A DNA stretch of 64,000 nucleotides from the NCBI GenBank assembly GCA_964429795.1, contig CAYSCW010000016.1, positions 1 through 64,000 of the forward strand. The letters run 5' to 3'. Below, piece after piece: positions 9,713 through 18,630 of this stretch (its first letter is position 1; every line of letters starts with the position of its first letter). The DNA comes from CAYSCW01 sp964429795. GTDB lineage: Bacteria; Acidobacteriota; Aminicenantia; Aminicenantales; Aminicenantaceae. The position numbers were made by a program, and so were the translations under genes. The notes below the pieces were generated by a model. The model was not told the DNA's origin. It did not search any database and saw only the letters and a program-made list of their open reading frames with translations.

Positions 9713-10348
9713 ATGTTGAGAAAAATAAGCTTTGTTCTTGTTTTCATCTTTTTCATTTGGGTGAGCTGTGTTCCTCTATCTCAAGAGGATGAGGTACAAT
9801 GGGTTACCATAGAAGAAATTGCCCGGAGCTTGGAAAACTTTTCCCCCTTCAATGTGGGATTCGACGTGGATGACACCGTCATTTTTTCCAGCCCTGGCCA
9901 TTACTACGGGCAACAAAAGTATTCTCCCGGAAACGATGCTTATCTTGACATGGAAGAATTCTGGGATGAGATGAACAACGGCTTGGACAAATTCAGCCTT
10001 CCCAAGGATTGTGCCAGGAAATTGATCGAGTTGCACAAAAAGAGAGGAGACGCCATTTATCTCATCACCGCGAGGACAAAAACAGATAACGAAACAGTAA
10101 CCGATTACCTCGCCCAGATTTTTGTCATAGACAATCTCCACAAAACTATCTTCACTAAATTCAAAGCCCAAGCCATAAGAGAGAATAACATTCAGCTCTA
10201 CTACGGAGACTCTGATTCCGACATAAAGGCTGCCCTGGAGGCAGGTATCAGAGCCATACGTATCATGCGGGCAAAAAATTCCATCCGCATACCTACCCCC
10301 AAGTACGGGAGCCTGGGTGAGGAAGTTCTGAAGGATTCAGAGTTCTGA
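9713..10348 (+). CDS. aphA: Class B (AphA-type) acid phosphatase, lipoprotein
   Basis: HAD-superfamily nonspecific acid phosphatase of the class B group, hydrolysing phosphomonoesters outside the cytoplasm. The signal peptide ends in WVSC (lipobox), so it is probably membrane-anchored. Catalytic motifs: FDVDDTVIFSSP near residue 48 (nucleophile and general acid Asp), ITART (motif II Thr), and YYGDSDSDI (motif IV metal-binding Asps). At 211 residues it is close to E. coli AphA. AGGAGA precedes the ATG at a suitable spacing. It stands alone on the plus strand. Confidence 0.85.
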   Translation: MLRKISFVLVFIFFIWVSCVPLSQEDEVQWVTIEEIARSLENFSPFNVGFDVDDTVIFSSPGHYYGQQKYSPGNDAYLDMEEFWDEMNNGLDKFSLPKDCARKLIELHKKRGDAIYLITARTKTDNETVTDYLAQIFVIDNLHKTIFTKFKAQAIRENNIQLYYGDSDSDIKAALEAGIRAIRIMRAKNSIRIPTPKYGSLGEEVLKDSEF

Positions 10349-10599
10349 GACAATGGATTATGCAGAGTGTTCTTCAATTATTTAAGCTAGAAGACGGATA
10401 GGTCAGAGTGAGAAAGCAAGGATTATCAAGTATACCGTTCGGGATCCTGATAATAGCTGTAATCAACCAAATATCTTCACACATCACGGAAATGGAGATT
10501 CTGTCTTTCTGATGTTGAAGGTGAATAAAAGGAAGATAAAGATGATATCTTTACTTCTCTATCACTTTGAATGATCTACCATGTAAAAGAGGAGAATTT

Positions 10600-11793
10600 A
10601 TGAACAGCTTGGTTTCACCTGGCGATCACTGGGTCTTATGGACAGCCCTCGTTACTGCGGCCGCCTTGAGTATTTTTTTAGAACAAAAAAACAAAATTGC
10701 TGCAAAACTGACAGGTCCTGTGTTGGCTCTTATCTTTGGAATGCTCATGTCAAACCTTAGGATTTTGCCTACCGAAGCGACAACCTATGATATTGTTTGG
10801 GATTATGTGGTGCCCCTGGTCATTCCTCTTCTTCTGATGAAGATGAATATCAGAAAAATCATCAAAAAAACAGGCAGGATGTTTGGCGCCTTTCACTTGA
10901 GTGCTCTTGGGACTGTTGTGGGCGGCTTTATTGCAGTCATCTTGCTCCATAATCTGATCACAGAAGTTGCTAAGATTGGAGGGATTATGACTGCGAGCTA
11001 CATTGGAGGAGGGGTTAACTTTGTGGCCATGGTCTCTACTTTTAAACCACCTGAGAGCCTCGTGAATGCAACCATCGTTGCCGATAACGGAGTAATGGCT
11101 CTCTACTTTCTTGTTCTTCTCGCTCTTCCCGCATCCGTTCTGGTCAGAAAAATCTTTCCCCTAACTTCGGTTTCAAAGGCTTATTATGATGAGGATTCTC
11201 GACAAGGAGCCAAAGCTTTCTGGAAGCCCAAGCCCATATCTTTACTGGATATCGCTATTTCTTTAGGCTTGGCCTTTATCATTGCTGCTGTCTCCGTTAA
11301 AGTAAGTTCATTCTTTGGGACTGCTCATATGCCTTCAATTGTAAGGTCGATTTTAGGCCAAAAATACCTCGTCCTTACAACCTTTTCCATTACTATCCCA
11401 ATATTATTCCCGAAATTTACAGAAAAAATTTCTGGGTCTGAAGAATTAGGAACTTTTTTGATATACATCTTCTTTGTTCTTATTGGCGTCCCTGCCAGTT
11501 TTAAGACAGTTATCATGAAAAGTCCTTTGCTTCTATTATTTTGTGCCCTTATGCTTTTTATGAATTTCCTTATTACCTTTGGATTAGGTAAGGTATTCAA
11601 GTTCGAATTAGAGGAGCTGGTTTTAGTGGCAGCTGCAACCTCAGGAGGACCCATGAATGCAGCTGCTATCGCTATTTCAAAAGGATGGAGGGCGCTTATT
11701 TTCCCTTCTTTCCTGGTTGGAATCTGGGGATATGTGATCGGGAATTACATAGGATACATCACGGGGATTTTCTTGATAAACTTGATGAAATAG
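10600..11793 (+). CDS. DUF819 family integral membrane protein
   Basis: Polytopic inner-membrane protein (about 397 residues, roughly ten hydrophobic helices) of the DUF819 group. Recognisable segments are LVIPLLLMKMNIRKI, ASYIGGGVNFVAMV and ATSGGPMNAAAIAISKGW; the glycine-rich repeats resemble transporter half-sites. The substrate is unknown. I use the ATG at 10600, because AGAGGAG lies 6 bases upstream; the in-frame ATG at 10567 lacks such a site. It is convergent with the isomerase gene, with only 36 bases between stops. Confidence 0.8.
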   Translation: MNSLVSPGDHWVLWTALVTAAALSIFLEQKNKIAAKLTGPVLALIFGMLMSNLRILPTEATTYDIVWDYVVPLVIPLLLMKMNIRKIIKKTGRMFGAFHLSALGTVVGGFIAVILLHNLITEVAKIGGIMTASYIGGGVNFVAMVSTFKPPESLVNATIVADNGVMALYFLVLLALPASVLVRKIFPLTSVSKAYYDEDSRQGAKAFWKPKPISLLDIAISLGLAFIIAAVSVKVSSFFGTAHMPSIVRSILGQKYLVLTTFSITIPILFPKFTEKISGSEELGTFLIYIFFVLIGVPASFKTVIMKSPLLLLFCALMLFMNFLITFGLGKVFKFELEELVLVAAATSGGPMNAAAIAISKGWRALIFPSFLVGIWGYVIGNYIGYITGIFLINLMK

Positions 11794-11829
11794 GGAAAAG
11801 CCGAAAGAGATCCTTTATTCTTCAGGTTA

Positions 11830-13356
11830 TTAAGGCAAAGCTCCTGCTTCAATTTCTTCAGGAGTTATGGAATCATAGCATTCAAAAGCAATATTCAGCT
11901 CTTCAGCTAAAGCCTTTAAATCTGCTAGATAGTCGCCTGCGACCGTCATGGGATGATTGGAATTGAGCTTCCATTCGATTCGGCCGCAAAGCTTTAGATA
12001 CCAGTGAGGCCACTCAGGGTTGCAGCGTGCGCAACGCTTCTGCCATTGTTTTTCTGAAGGGATATCCGTCACTCCACGCCCAGCACAGAGATATAATTGA
12101 TGATTGCGATAAGAGAACCGCGCCCAGGTGACCACTCCCGGGATACGAACCACAACCGAACAGGTGCCTCCCCCTTGTTTGAAATACATGTAAGTTTGCC
12201 GCTCTGACCAGGCTCCTTTCAAGGAATCATGACTGCCGTAGGCAAAATAGGGGGCCAGAGCCCCTGAGTTGACAAACCAATAGAGGCCTTTTTTTGAATC
12301 CCAATAGCGGAAGTCATTAAAGCCCACAGGCTCGCCTCCGCTTAAGAGCTTCAGTACCTGCATGGTAATGGCTGCCCCGTCATCCGCCTCAGTTGCGGCC
12401 ACTATGGTCTCACCATCTGAATCTGGCCTGAGTTTATTGTTTAGAATTCCTAAAGTAAGGTCTGTCGTTGGATAATGTTCTATCCAGTCCAGCTGATCCT
12501 GAATTCCTAAGAAGTCGAGGCCGAACTCTTTTTTAAGCTCAAGAAGGCCAAAATAGACCTTCATCTGAAAGATGATCATTTCCCTGGTTAAATTTTGGAC
12601 CGGATCAGTGCCCAGACGAATATCCATTCCCTTGTCCACCAGAAAATTCAGGGCTTCTACTGCTTTACTATCCGGCACCTTCTCTGCCATCTTCGACAAG
12701 CGCAGTCCATCAAATCCTTCCCGGGCGATACCGAAATACTTAAGGAAGTCAGCTTCTGAAATTCTGTTCCACATCTGCATCGAACGCGGTCCGACAGCTC
12801 CATAGATAGACCCCTTGAGCTTGTCGACCGTTTGCTTTGCTCTTTCTCTATTCTCTTGGTTGACAGAGAACTTAATGGAAGATGGATAATGCTCTTCATA
12901 ATGCCCTTTGTTTAGAAAGGTCTCGATGGCATCGATATAATCCTCATGGTTTTCAAAATTTTCAATAAATAATCTGTAGGTGTCGATCCCGACATGAGCA
13001 GTCCCGGATGAAGCAGCTAAAAGCCCCACGGCTCCAGGAAAATCTGGAATAGAGCTTGCAAGCATCAGTTTGGGAACTTCTTCTGAGAGCTGCCATATGG
13101 GACTTACTGAAAAATCAGGAAAAGCCCATCCCGCCATGAAATTGATAAATCGGTCAGCCTTTGCTTCTTTGATTATCTTCATTCCTTCAGCAACACTCGT
13201 TACAGGCTTATTTGGATTAAGGACGTTGGCCTGCCAGCCGCATCTTTCGATCACTGTGGTTAATTCTTTTAGTTGAGTTGCAGCAATTGGCCAGACTGCT
13301 CTGATGGCTTCTTTGCGGCTGTCCAAAGGCAAGTATATATCGACAATTTTGTTCAA
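11830..13356 (-). CDS. L-fucose/arabinose-isomerase-like enzyme
   Basis: A 508-residue protein with the layout of the L-fucose isomerase superfamily: N-terminal Rossmann-like domains, an EADDGAAIT segment near residue 320 where metal-binding acidic residues are expected, and a C-terminal NHPMTVAGDYLADL..LAEELNI block seen in fucose isomerases. It probably interconverts the sugar delivered by the adjacent ABC transporter. It starts with TTG at 13356, with GGGAGG 7 bases upstream; the TTG overlaps the stop of the small ORF 13353-13475. It is the last gene of the sugar operon. The specific aldose is unknown. Confidence 0.72.
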   Translation of the reverse strand: MNKIVDIYLPLDSRKEAIRAVWPIAATQLKELTTVIERCGWQANVLNPNKPVTSVAEGMKIIKEAKADRFINFMAGWAFPDFSVSPIWQLSEEVPKLMLASSIPDFPGAVGLLAASSGTAHVGIDTYRLFIENFENHEDYIDAIETFLNKGHYEEHYPSSIKFSVNQENRERAKQTVDKLKGSIYGAVGPRSMQMWNRISEADFLKYFGIAREGFDGLRLSKMAEKVPDSKAVEALNFLVDKGMDIRLGTDPVQNLTREMIIFQMKVYFGLLELKKEFGLDFLGIQDQLDWIEHYPTTDLTLGILNNKLRPDSDGETIVAATEADDGAAITMQVLKLLSGGEPVGFNDFRYWDSKKGLYWFVNSGALAPYFAYGSHDSLKGAWSERQTYMYFKQGGGTCSVVVRIPGVVTWARFSYRNHQLYLCAGRGVTDIPSEKQWQKRCARCNPEWPHWYLKLCGRIEWKLNSNHPMTVAGDYLADLKALAEELNIAFECYDSITPEEIEAGALP

Positions 13357-13475
13357 ATAGAGCCTCCCTTCACTTGATTTTTTAATTTTTTTAAACGTTT
13401 CATGACCTCCGGTACTGCTTTCCCGAAGTAGTCATGGCAGTGTTTATATATTTCAAAAAGCTGGTACGGACTCAA
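13353..13475 (-). CDS. 40-residue small ORF in sugar ABC operon
   Basis: A short frame found by reading the gap between the binding-protein and isomerase genes. It starts with TTG overlapping the binding-protein stop (ATTGA) and ends in TGA overlapping the isomerase TTG start (TTTGA). AAGAGG lies 4 bases before its start. The translation begins MSPYQLFEIYKHCHDYF and ends KRLKKLKNQVKGGSI, giving an amphipathic, basic C-terminal helix. The double stop/start overlap and lack of wasted bases argue for a real coupled gene. No family is recognised, and a decayed C-terminal fragment is the alternative. Confidence 0.5.
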   Translation of the reverse strand: MSPYQLFEIYKHCHDYFGKAVPEVMKRLKKLKNQVKGGSI

Positions 13476-14452
13476 TCAGCCTCTTCCTTCAACCATTCTC
13501 CTCCCTTATCAATGTTTTTTCCGGTAAATACTCTCGAGGGAAGCGTTATTTCTTTAGGTACTGATTTACCATTCAAAATATCAAGGGCTGTCCTGATGGC
13601 TTCTTTTCCTCCTGTAGGGTATTCGAAACTTGCCTCCAGAATTCCCTGCTTGACATATATCTGGCCTTCTTGAGGTAGTCCGTCTATACCGACAAAGATG
13701 ATCCCTTTTTCTCTGCCGGCTGCCTTTGCCGCCAGATAGGCTCCATGAGCACCCGGGTCGTTGTGAGCATAGACCAGATCTATCTTCTTAAAGCGAGCCA
13801 GGGCAGATTCCATCTCATTGCGAGCTTCTGGCTCGAGCCATTTCATATCAGCTTCAAAGATGATATCGATGCTGCTTCCTTTGATTCCTTCACGGAAGCC
13901 TGTATGACGGTCCTGCCCAGGGGTAGAGGTCATCAGTCCTTTCAGTTCCACCACATTTCCTTTGCCGCCGAGGCGTCTGACTATCCAATTCCCCGCGGCT
14001 TTCCCGATTCTTTTGTTGTCTGCTCCTATAAAACAGGTGTACTCCTCTCCCAAGACCCTTCGATCAAGAACAATAACAGGAATTCCCTTGTCATAGGCAG
14101 CAGCCACAGGAGGTGTTAAAGGGGCTGCTTCCTTGGGTGAGACAATGATAAGGTCGACACCTGCATTGATGAATTCTTCTATCTGAGCTCTTTGTCGAAG
14201 AGAGTCGTTTTGTGCGTCTTTAAAAATCACCCTGATTTCGGGATGCTTTTCTGCTTCTTGCCGGATGTCATGGTTCATCTGTACTCGCCATGGCTCGCCC
14301 AGATTGCATTGGCTCATGCCGATAGTCCATCGGAGCTCTTTTTTTTCAGTCGCTTTTTCCCTGGGCGATGGGATTTCTTCTTTTTTTGAGCATCCCGTAA
14401 ACATCAGGTAAAAAGACAATAAGACAATCAGCCTATAATTCCGAGTTCGCAT
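13472..14452 (-). CDS. Ribose-type sugar ABC substrate-binding lipoprotein
   Basis: Periplasmic-binding protein of the type I (RbsB-like) family, 326 residues, with lipobox FTGC. Typical segments: WRVQMNHDIRQEAEKH, DAQND..RQRAQIEEFINAGVDLIIVSP, IPVIVLDR, FIGADN..IGKAAGNWI and VYAHNDPGAHGAYLAAK. It captures a monosaccharide-like ligand and hands it to the permease encoded immediately upstream in the operon (14 bases between genes). The ligand cannot be named from sequence; the downstream isomerase suggests a hexose or deoxyhexose. Confidence 0.9.
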   Translation of the reverse strand: MRTRNYRLIVLLSFYLMFTGCSKKEEIPSPREKATEKKELRWTIGMSQCNLGEPWRVQMNHDIRQEAEKHPEIRVIFKDAQNDSLRQRAQIEEFINAGVDLIIVSPKEAAPLTPPVAAAYDKGIPVIVLDRRVLGEEYTCFIGADNKRIGKAAGNWIVRRLGGKGNVVELKGLMTSTPGQDRHTGFREGIKGSSIDIIFEADMKWLEPEARNEMESALARFKKIDLVYAHNDPGAHGAYLAAKAAGREKGIIFVGIDGLPQEGQIYVKQGILEASFEYPTGGKEAIRTALDILNGKSVPKEITLPSRVFTGKNIDKGGEWLKEEAD

Positions 14453-14466
14453 AATATTTCTCCTTT

Positions 14467-15480
14467 TTATCTTCGGCTTCTCTGGAATAAAACTGCTCCG
14501 ATAATGATAGCTCCTGTGAGCATAAGCCGGCTTGCTTCTCCCACAGCGTTGATGCTTAGAATTTTTTCAAGATAGCCGATAGTCAAAGCTCCTATGAAGG
14601 TAAGGCCAATACTTCCTCTTCCTCCCATCAGGTTTGTGCCTCCGATGACCACAATAGCAATGGCTGTCAGCTCATAAGTCATGCCTGCTTCAGGATCGCC
14701 TTGGAGTTCTTGGGCTGCCTGGCAGATACCTGCCATGGCGCTGAAGAACCCACTGAGTCCGTAGGCAAGGAGTTTGGTGGCGATGACAGGTATGCCGGAT
14801 AATCTTGCCGCTTCCTCGTTGCCGCCGATGGCGTAGATATAACGGCCTAAACGGAGTTTGGCTAAGATTATCCAGCAGATGAATACACTGCCAAAAAAAA
14901 CTAGAGTGACTACGGCAATATTTTCATTGAGTATCTTTGAGTTTAAAACATTAAAAATTGAAGGGACTTCAACATAATGGTAATTTCCATCCGGCTGCAA
15001 GACAGCGGTTGAAATTTTTTGTCCACCTGAGATCCACTTGGCCATTCCCCTGGCAAAGACCATCATAGCCAGGGTGGCGATGAAGGGCTGTATTCTGAAT
15101 TTGCCTATTAACCCTCCAGACATCATTCCGAAAACTGCGCCTGCTAACAAACAGGCAGGAATTGCCAGCCATGGAGACCATCCTTTGTGAATGGTGAGAA
15201 TTGAAAATAAAACAGCTGTCATTCCGAGCAAGCTTCCCACAGAGAGGTCAATTCCAGCAGTGATAATGACCAGAGTCATTCCACAGGCAAGGATGGCGAA
15301 TACGGATAACTGCCTGAACATGTCACGATGGGTGTCCCATTTGAAAAAAGTTCCCTCTGCATTAAAGAGCACTCCGAGGATCAAAACAAACATCAGGGCA
15401 GCGAAAGCACGAACAAAAGGAGAGCTAAGCCATGAATTTGTTTGAACAGATTGGGTCTTTCTTTTGAAAAGAGATTTCAT
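14467..15480 (-). CDS. Sugar ABC transporter permease (RbsC-like)
   Basis: Inner-membrane permease of the ribose/xylose/galactoside type (337 residues, 8-10 hydrophobic segments). Family landmarks are LVIITAGIDLSVGSLLGM, IGGNEEAARLSGI (the cytoplasmic EAA-like loop that contacts the ATPase) and AIVVIGGTNLMGGRGSI. It forms the channel of the transporter with the neighbouring ATPase, whose stop overlaps this start by 4 bases. Confidence 0.93.
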   Translation of the reverse strand: MKSLFKRKTQSVQTNSWLSSPFVRAFAALMFVLILGVLFNAEGTFFKWDTHRDMFRQLSVFAILACGMTLVIITAGIDLSVGSLLGMTAVLFSILTIHKGWSPWLAIPACLLAGAVFGMMSGGLIGKFRIQPFIATLAMMVFARGMAKWISGGQKISTAVLQPDGNYHYVEVPSIFNVLNSKILNENIAVVTLVFFGSVFICWIILAKLRLGRYIYAIGGNEEAARLSGIPVIATKLLAYGLSGFFSAMAGICQAAQELQGDPEAGMTYELTAIAIVVIGGTNLMGGRGSIGLTFIGALTIGYLEKILSINAVGEASRLMLTGAIIIGAVLFQRSRR

Positions 15481-16988
15481 ATTGTTACTCTTTTTCCCAT
15501 TGCAGCCTTGATAATTTTTTCTTGATTGGCTTGTTTCCGGGGAAACTCAGCCGTTATTTTTCCCCTGTGCATAACAATGATGCGGTCCGACATAGCCAGC
15601 AGCTCAGGCAGCTCCGAAGTGATGAGAATGACAGCTATACCTTGAGCTGTCCATTGATTCATCAAATTATAAATATCATATTTAGCTCCTACATCAACGC
15701 CCAAAGTCGGTTCATTAAGGAATAAAACCCTGGGTTGAGTCCCAATCCACTTGGCCAGGACAACTTTCTGCTGGTTCCCTCCGGAAAGCGTATTGACTTC
15801 TTGATGGAGAGAACGGCTCTTGATGTCAAAGGATTTGACCTGTTCTGTCGCTGCTGCTTCTTCTTTATGAGCTAACATCCAACCACCCTGGGAAAAATCT
15901 TTTAATGAGGCTAAAGAGATATTTCTGGTGATGTCCATGGCCAGAATAAGGCCAGTGCCTTTTCTGTCATTGGTTAGCAATGCCAGTCCGCACTCAATAG
16001 AATATATCGGAGAACGAATAGTATAGGGCTGGCCGTCAAGGAATACTTTTCCTTTGGCTATTTTCCCGTAAGAGCCGAAAAGGCCATGAAGAAGTTCGCT
16101 TTTCCCTGATCCCTGAAGGCCTGCTATTCCAAGGATCTCTCCTTTGCTTAAAGTCAATGAGACATCTTCTACTGCCCAGCGTTTGCTGCCGGTGGGGTCG
16201 GGAAGATAAAAACTCCTCACCTTCAAGAGTTCTTTGCCCGGATGAGAAAGCCTTTCTGGAAACTGTTGGCTGATTTCCCTGCCAACCATCCATCGGATCA
16301 ATTCTCCAGGAGGAAGGTCCTCAGGTGTTGAGGTGCCTATATATTTCCCGTCTCTAAGGACACTTATTCTCTCAGCAATCTGGTAGATTTCATCAAGACG
16401 GTGCGAGATATAGATGATACCGCATCCTTTACTTTTCAAATCCATGATTATTTCAAAAAGACGCTGGACTTCGATATCGGTAAGAGAGCTTGTGGGCTCG
16501 TCCATGATGATGATTCGGGCCTCATAGACAAGAGCTTTGGCAATTTCAATCATTTGGCGGACAGAGAGGGGACATTCTTCAACAGGTTTCGAAAGGTTAA
16601 TATCGATGTTGAACTGTTCGAGCAGAGCTTTTGCTTTTTTGTGCTGGGAATGATAATCCATCCAGATTCCTGCCCAGGCTTTTTCCCTTCCAAGGAAAAT
16701 GTTGTCAGCAACTGTCATGGAATTGATCAGTGACATTTCCTGGTGAATAAATGAAACGCCGTAAGAGGAAGCTTCAAGGGGAGATTTAAACCTGACATTT
16801 TTTCCGTTAATCCAAATTTTCCCTTCGTAGTCAGAGTAAACACCCGCTAGAATCCTCATAAGTGTCGTTTTCCCCGCACCGTTTTCTCCGGCCAGAACGT
16901 GTACTTCCCCCGGTTTTAGAACGAAATGGACATTATCCAGAACGCGTACTCCAGAAAAGGACTTCCTAATTTTTTCCATACTTAGCAT
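15477..16988 (-). CDS. Sugar ABC transporter ATP-binding protein (RbsA-like, two NBDs)
   Basis: Tandem-duplicated ATPase subunit of a ribose-type importer. NBD1 has Walker A GENGAGKTT, signature CPLSVRQMIEIAKAL and Walker B IIIMDEPTSSL. NBD2 has GLQGSGKSEL in the Walker A position, LSGGNQQKVVLAKW and VLFLNEPTLGVDVG. The NBD1 signature is degenerate (PLSVRQ for LSxGQ), as is common in this subfamily. I place the start at the ATG at 16988, with AGAAGG upstream; a TTG three bases earlier is possible. It is the first transport gene after the lacI-type regulator, separated from it by about 230 bases. Confidence 0.93.
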   Translation of the reverse strand: MLSMEKIRKSFSGVRVLDNVHFVLKPGEVHVLAGENGAGKTTLMRILAGVYSDYEGKIWINGKNVRFKSPLEASSYGVSFIHQEMSLINSMTVADNIFLGREKAWAGIWMDYHSQHKKAKALLEQFNIDINLSKPVEECPLSVRQMIEIAKALVYEARIIIMDEPTSSLTDIEVQRLFEIIMDLKSKGCGIIYISHRLDEIYQIAERISVLRDGKYIGTSTPEDLPPGELIRWMVGREISQQFPERLSHPGKELLKVRSFYLPDPTGSKRWAVEDVSLTLSKGEILGIAGLQGSGKSELLHGLFGSYGKIAKGKVFLDGQPYTIRSPIYSIECGLALLTNDRKGTGLILAMDITRNISLASLKDFSQGGWMLAHKEEAAATEQVKSFDIKSRSLHQEVNTLSGGNQQKVVLAKWIGTQPRVLFLNEPTLGVDVGAKYDIYNLMNQWTAQGIAVILITSELPELLAMSDRIIVMHRGKITAEFPRKQANQEKIIKAAMGKRVTI

Positions 16989-17217
16989 CAAAGACCTTCT
17001 TTATTTAATATCGAGAACTTTTCGAAGAATGCGCTTTTTGTTTTTGAGTTTTGGTTCGAAGGGGAAGGCTGGATTCCGATGACAACGAGTGCGGTAGAGA
17101 GTGCCTTCAGCCGGATCGTTGACAAGCTTAGTTGTCGGTGTATTTAGAATAAGGCTTTTCCTTTCCAGGTTGCATAGATGAAACTTAAATTACTCTCTAT
17201 TATGTCAACTGCTTTTT

Positions 17218-18210
17218 CTACAATCGATGCTTTTTTACGGATAGAGGAATGATGATATGATATTCTTTTCGTGCCCGGTACTTGATTCTGTCAAGAAGAA
17301 GCGAAACAGCAGCGCTAGCCAGTTTCTCCATATCCTGATCCGCACTGATAAGCGGACGTTTAAAAATATCAGCATAATAGGCGATATCAAAACCTGACAT
17401 CATGATTGAACGCTTATACTGTTTTTCATAGCTCTGGACTACTTTCATCGCTCCGAAAAAAACAAGATTATTTATACAAAAAACAGCTTCTGGACTGATA
17501 TTTTGACTCAGAAGCTTTTCCATCATCTCTTCTCCCGCTTCCTTCGAGTAGCCTTTAAATAAAGCTAATTTCTTGTCAAGTTTTAATGAATTCTTTTCCA
17601 GCGCTCTTTGATAGCCTTTATATCTTACACTATTTATATATGTTCCAGGCATTCCCCCTAGAAAAGCTATCCGGTTATAGCCGAGCCTGATTAACTCACT
17701 CGTCAATTCTTCTGCTGCTCGTGTGTTTTCACTCGTTACCCAAGGCAAATTAGTGCTAAAAAATATGCGGTCAACCAAAACTATGGAAGTATCCCTCCTT
17801 ATGGTCTCCATATCTTCCCATTCCTCAGTATGAATAGGAGCTATTATTATTCCATCTACTTGCCTGTCAACTAGAATTTTAAGATAAAATTCTTCATTTT
17901 CAGGCAATTCGTTAGTGTTGCATAAAATCGTGCTGTAGCCCTCTTGTCGAAGCAATCTTTCTATTCTTGAACCAAGTTCACCAAAGAAAGGATTCTGAAT
18001 ATCGGAAACTATGAGGCCGATGCTCATAGATTTTCGAAGCCTGAGGCTCCGCGCTAAAATATTGGGACGATATTGGAGCTTTTCTGCCGCTTGGAGTATG
18101 GTTTGACATGTTTTTTCAGAAATTCTGAATTCTTTTGCTTTCCCATTAAGAACTCTCGAGATTGTTGAATAGGAGAATCCCGTAATATTATGTATCTCTT
18201 TAAGACTCAT
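17218..18210 (-). CDS. LacI-family transcriptional regulator
   Basis: 330-residue repressor with an N-terminal helix-turn-helix and hinge (SLKEIHNITGFSYSTISRVLNGK, residues 2-24) and a periplasmic-binding-protein-like effector domain (SIGLIVSDIQNPFFGEL, VTSENTRAAEE, GFDIAYYADIFKRPLISAD). It heads the sugar ABC operon. Two operator-like copies and a TTGACA promoter sit just upstream, indicating autoregulation, and the same core element is found before three other genes at 20.2, 43.4 and 43.9 kb. The effector is probably the imported sugar or its phosphate. Confidence 0.92.
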   Translation of the reverse strand: MSLKEIHNITGFSYSTISRVLNGKAKEFRISEKTCQTILQAAEKLQYRPNILARSLRLRKSMSIGLIVSDIQNPFFGELGSRIERLLRQEGYSTILCNTNELPENEEFYLKILVDRQVDGIIIAPIHTEEWEDMETIRRDTSIVLVDRIFFSTNLPWVTSENTRAAEELTSELIRLGYNRIAFLGGMPGTYINSVRYKGYQRALEKNSLKLDKKLALFKGYSKEAGEEMMEKLLSQNISPEAVFCINNLVFFGAMKVVQSYEKQYKRSIMMSGFDIAYYADIFKRPLISADQDMEKLASAAVSLLLDRIKYRARKEYHIIIPLSVKKHRL

Positions 18211-18241
18211 TTTAAGTTATTGGGATGAAGCATAACATTAA

Positions 18242-18257
18242 TGCACAATCGTTTGCA
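18242..18257 (-). promoter_or_regulatory. LacI-type operator copy 1
   Basis: TGCACAATCGTTTGCA lies 32 bases upstream of the lacI-type start codon. It shares 14 of 16 positions with the copy at 18289 and the core AATCGTTTG with elements at 20.2 and 43.4 kb. It is followed by another AATCGTT half-site (18260-18266). Confidence 0.6.
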
Positions 18258-18288
18258 ACAATCGTTATTCTATTCATCCAAACATCAC

Positions 18289-18304
18289 TGCGCAATCGTT
18301 TGCT
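18289..18304 (-). promoter_or_regulatory. LacI-type operator copy 2
   Basis: TGCGCAATCGTTTGCT is the second copy of the operator-like element. It lies just downstream of the -35/-10 pair at 18318-18346, where binding would block transcription start or elongation. Confidence 0.6.
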
Positions 18305-18317
18305 AGGTATTATTTTA

Positions 18318-18346
18318 TCCATACACAATGTTTTATTTTTTGTCAA
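18318..18346 (-). promoter_or_regulatory. Predicted sigma-70 promoter of the lacI/ABC operon
   Basis: On the minus strand a perfect TTGACA (18341-18346) is followed after 17 bases by TATGGA (18318-18323), which overlaps a second AT-rich box TAAAAT. The -35 is strong and the -10 weak. The two operator copies follow within 80 bases. Confidence 0.45.
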
Positions 18347-18516
18347 GAAAATTTCAAAAATTTGTTTGATAATCATTATAAACGGACTATAATCCATACA
18401 AGAAGCTCCCAAACAAACAGGTTAGGTCACTTCTCAAACGACTTCTGCTAGATGCCAATCCAGATGTATATTGTCCGACAAATAATACGAATGATGTCTC
18501 CGATGTTGAGTAATTG

Positions 18517-18630
18517 TTATCCATGATTGCCTTCAATTTGAATCTGAGCCAGCACCGGAAAATGATCTGAGACGAAACCATATTTAATAGCAGGCCTTGA
18601 CTGTGCCTCAGTTGTAATCCCTAGATACAG
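18517..18630 (-). pseudogene. C-terminal remnant of an endonuclease/exonuclease/phosphatase-fold protein
   Basis: The 37 in-frame codons read ..AQSRPAIKYGFVSDHFPVLAQIQ.., ending in TAA at 18517. RPA..KYGFVSDHFPVLA is the classic C-terminal motif of the EEP family (the SDH catalytic segment). An in-frame stop closes the frame immediately upstream, and the rest of the gene is missing. It abuts the 3' end of the DUF2961 gene, so it is probably debris from a rearrangement. Confidence 0.6.
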
